This document shows positions 7,031 through 8,149 of a stretch of DNA of 8,149 nucleotides, piece after piece. Source of the DNA: a bacterium SM23_31 (GTDB lineage: Bacteria; SM23-31); the NCBI GenBank assembly GCA_001304035.1, contig LJUD01000290.1:1-8149 (forward strand). Direction: 5' to 3'. The notes below the pieces were generated by a model that was not told the DNA's origin, ran no database searches, and was given only the letters and a program-made list of their open reading frames with translations. The translations under genes and the position numbers were made by a program. How positions within the stretch are numbered: position 1 is the stretch's first letter; the number at the start of each line of letters is the position of its first letter.

Positions 7031-7064
7031 AGAGGTCGGAGGTTCAAGTCCGTTATCGCCCACG
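7031..7064 (+). pseudogene. 3' half of a tRNA gene, possible old attachment site
   Basis: The bases fit the 3' part of a tRNA: variable loop AGGTC (7034-7038 region), T arm GGAGG-TTCAAGT-CCGTT, a seven-base 3' acceptor strand ATCGCCC (7055-7061), and a discriminator A. The loop matches the TTCRANY consensus, but the T stem has one mismatch and two G-T pairs. The bases after the discriminator are CGA rather than CCA. A matching 5' acceptor (GGGCGAT) is absent upstream and no D arm is seen, so this is not a working tRNA. The preceding bases can be folded as a poor anticodon arm with CAT, but two stem pairs fail. Such fragments are typical scars where an element integrated into a tRNA 3' end. 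Confidence 0.6.
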
Positions 7065-7127
7065 AAATGTATCATCCGTATGTTTCCTGATTTTTATACA
7101 TATAAAAAGTGAAAAATTTATTAGAAT

Positions 7128-7154
7128 TTGATAATTTTTTGGAAAAAATATAAG
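7128..7154 (+). promoter_or_regulatory. Possible sigma70-type promoter for pyrR
   Basis: TTGATA at 7128-7133 and TATAAG at 7149-7154 resemble -35 and -10 boxes, but the 15-base spacer is short. If used, the leader would be only about 15-20 bases, leaving no room for a PyrR-responsive attenuator. Low confidence because the whole area is AT-rich. Confidence 0.3.
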
Positions 7155-7176
7155 TAATGCCGGTGATTTTGGTACA

Positions 7177-7722
7177 ATGGAAACAAAAATAAAATCTCAA
7201 TTGTTAGATAAGCAAGGTCTCGAAGAGACAATTTCGCGAATGGCAAAGCAGATACTCGACGAAAATCCGGATATTTCTAACATGGTAGTAATCGGCATGA
7301 GAACCCGGGGAGCCCACCTTGCACGCCGGATATCTGAAATAATTTTTAGTACACGCGGGATCCAATCGGCACTGGGCTTTTTAGACGTTACGTTTTACAG
7401 GGATGACTTCCGCATCAGATTGAAACAACCTAATGTTCAGGTGACAAATATTCCATTCTCAATCGATGAAAAAAATGTTGTACTTGTTGATGACGTACTA
7501 TTTACCGGCAGAACTGTCAGAGCGGCACTGGATGCACTCATGGATTTCGGAAGACCCGCACTTATTCAGCTTGTGGTATTAGTTGATAGAGGGCGTCGGG
7601 AACTGCCGATTCAGCCTAATGTTACGGGAAAAATCTTTAAAACACTCCAAAAAGAGGAAATTCAAGTCCGTATGGAAGAGGAAGACGGGGAAGACGGAGT
7701 ATTTTTGGTAGAAATTGTATAG
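7177..7722 (+). CDS. pyrR: PyrR: pyrimidine operon regulator / uracil phosphoribosyltransferase
   Basis: Type I phosphoribosyltransferase of 181 residues, the usual PyrR length. The PRPP-binding motif VVLVDDVLFTGRT spans 101-113 (D105, D106). GMRTRGAHLA (40-49) and LVDRGRRELPIQP (135-147) are diagnostic of PyrR rather than of Upp or Hpt. PyrR proteins convert uracil plus PRPP to UMP, and in many bacteria bind pyr mRNA to cause attenuation. Here pyrB starts 28 bp downstream, confirming a pyr operon. In the RNA-contact region the residues aligning with B. subtilis His140 and Arg146 are Arg and Gln, while Arg141 and Lys152 are kept (numbering recalled). No obvious binding loop or terminator is visible upstream. 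The RNA-binding role is therefore less certain than the family assignment. The ribosome binding site is weak (GGTGA at 7162-7166). Confidence 0.92.
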   Translation: METKIKSQLLDKQGLEETISRMAKQILDENPDISNMVVIGMRTRGAHLARRISEIIFSTRGIQSALGFLDVTFYRDDFRIRLKQPNVQVTNIPFSIDEKNVVLVDDVLFTGRTVRAALDALMDFGRPALIQLVVLVDRGRRELPIQPNVTGKIFKTLQKEEIQVRMEEEDGEDGVFLVEIV

Positions 7723-7750
7723 GATGAATGAAATAACCTAAAATAAGCGT

Positions 7751-8149
7751 ATGAAAAAAAAGCAAAGTTATTTTTTGCGCAAACACCTTCTCGGTTTAGA
7801 GGATTATACAAGAGAAGAAATTACTCATATATTAGATACAGCCGACTTTTTTCGTGAAGTACTTGAGCGCCCTATAAAAAGAGTTCCGACACTTACCGGC
7901 GTAACCGTCGTAAATCTCTTTTTTGAGTCATCTACAAGAACCCGTATATCATTTGAACTGGCGGAAAAACGGTTATCTGCCGATACTGTAAGTTTTTCAG
8001 CGAATACAAGCAGCATTTCCAAAGGCGAGTCTCTTAAGGATACGGCAAGAAATATAGAAGCCATGAAGATTGATATGGTTGTTGTTCGTCATTCATCGCC
8101 CGGTGTGCCCCGCTTTCTATCCGAGATTCTCGATTCATCCGTCATTAAT
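7751..8149 (+). CDS. pyrB: Aspartate carbamoyltransferase catalytic subunit, 5' part only
   Basis: The frame is open from this ATG for 133 codons to the window edge, so the gene is cut and its second (aspartate-binding) domain is not seen. The visible part is the carbamoyl-phosphate domain: FFESSTRTRISFE at 57-69 is the signature of aspartate/ornithine carbamoyltransferases, with S61-T62-R63-T64 binding carbamoyl phosphate. K91 in SKGES corresponds to E. coli Lys84, and R113-H114 in VVRH to Arg105-His106. Having SKGES rather than an ornithine-enzyme motif, together with pyrR just upstream, supports PyrB. It catalyses the committed step of pyrimidine synthesis, carbamoyl phosphate plus aspartate to carbamoyl aspartate, in the cytoplasm. 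The 28-bp gap after pyrR indicates co-transcription. No strong ribosome binding site is seen before the ATG. Confidence 0.93.
   Translation, partial: MKKKQSYFLRKHLLGLEDYTREEITHILDTADFFREVLERPIKRVPTLTGVTVVNLFFESSTRTRISFELAEKRLSADTVSFSANTSSISKGESLKDTARNIEAMKIDMVVVRHSSPGVPRFLSEILDSSVIN

Larger units (their letters stand above)
6729..7176 (+). other. AT-rich intergenic region between the hydrolase cluster and pyrR
   Basis: This stretch of 448 bp contains no convincing gene. It holds a weak hairpin (6745-6760), a very AT-rich part (about 6880-6960), a tRNA 3' fragment (7031-7064), and a possible promoter for pyrR (7128-7154). A 30-codon frame from 6781 has no ribosome binding site and no recognisable content. 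Confidence 0.7.

Noticed and set aside
7013..7064. A complete tRNA with anticodon CAT
   Set aside because: The anticodon stem has two mismatches, there is no D arm, and no 5' acceptor strand pairs with ATCGCCC. Only the 3' part is supportable.

Overview
The window holds a same-strand cluster of exported hydrolases and a transporter (about 114-6728), an AT-rich gap (6729-7176), and then the start of a pyrimidine biosynthesis operon (7177 to the right edge). All genes are on the + strand. The organism is a bacterium of moderate GC. Exported ester hydrolases, a Tat-exported sulfatase lipoprotein with an anaerobic-type maturase, and a pyrR-pyrB order would fit an anaerobic or facultative environmental lineage, perhaps of the FCB group (Ignavibacteria/Calditrichota-like). 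That placement is a guess from gene content; no marker gene is present.

Layout. (1) A secreted metallophosphoesterase with a purple-acid-phosphatase-like N-terminal domain. (2) A Tat-type, lipobox-bearing sulfatase of the formylglycine (CSPTR) class. (3) A radical SAM anaerobic sulfatase maturase, which would make that formylglycine. (4) A secreted endonuclease/exonuclease/phosphatase (EEP) family hydrolase. (5) A sodium:solute symporter. (6) A 48-residue one-helix membrane protein whose start codon overlaps the symporter stop. The genes plausibly work together: sulfate and phosphate esters are cleaved outside the cytoplasm and a product is imported with Na+. The actual substrate cannot be read from the sequence.

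The gap at 6729-7176 contains a weak hairpin after the small protein gene and, at 7031-7064, what looks like the 3' half of a tRNA gene with no 5' half. This suggests an old attachment site or rearrangement scar between the accessory cluster and the housekeeping pyrR-pyrB genes. pyrB is cut by the right edge.

The most notable point is the maturase. Its reading frame stops five codons before the position of the last auxiliary-cluster cysteine, and a near-perfect SEC-C zinc-binding motif follows in another frame. Either the gene has suffered a deletion or frameshift, or the SEC-C peptide is made separately. At the left edge, a perfect Shine-Dalgarno sequence on the minus strand hints at a divergent gene just outside the window.
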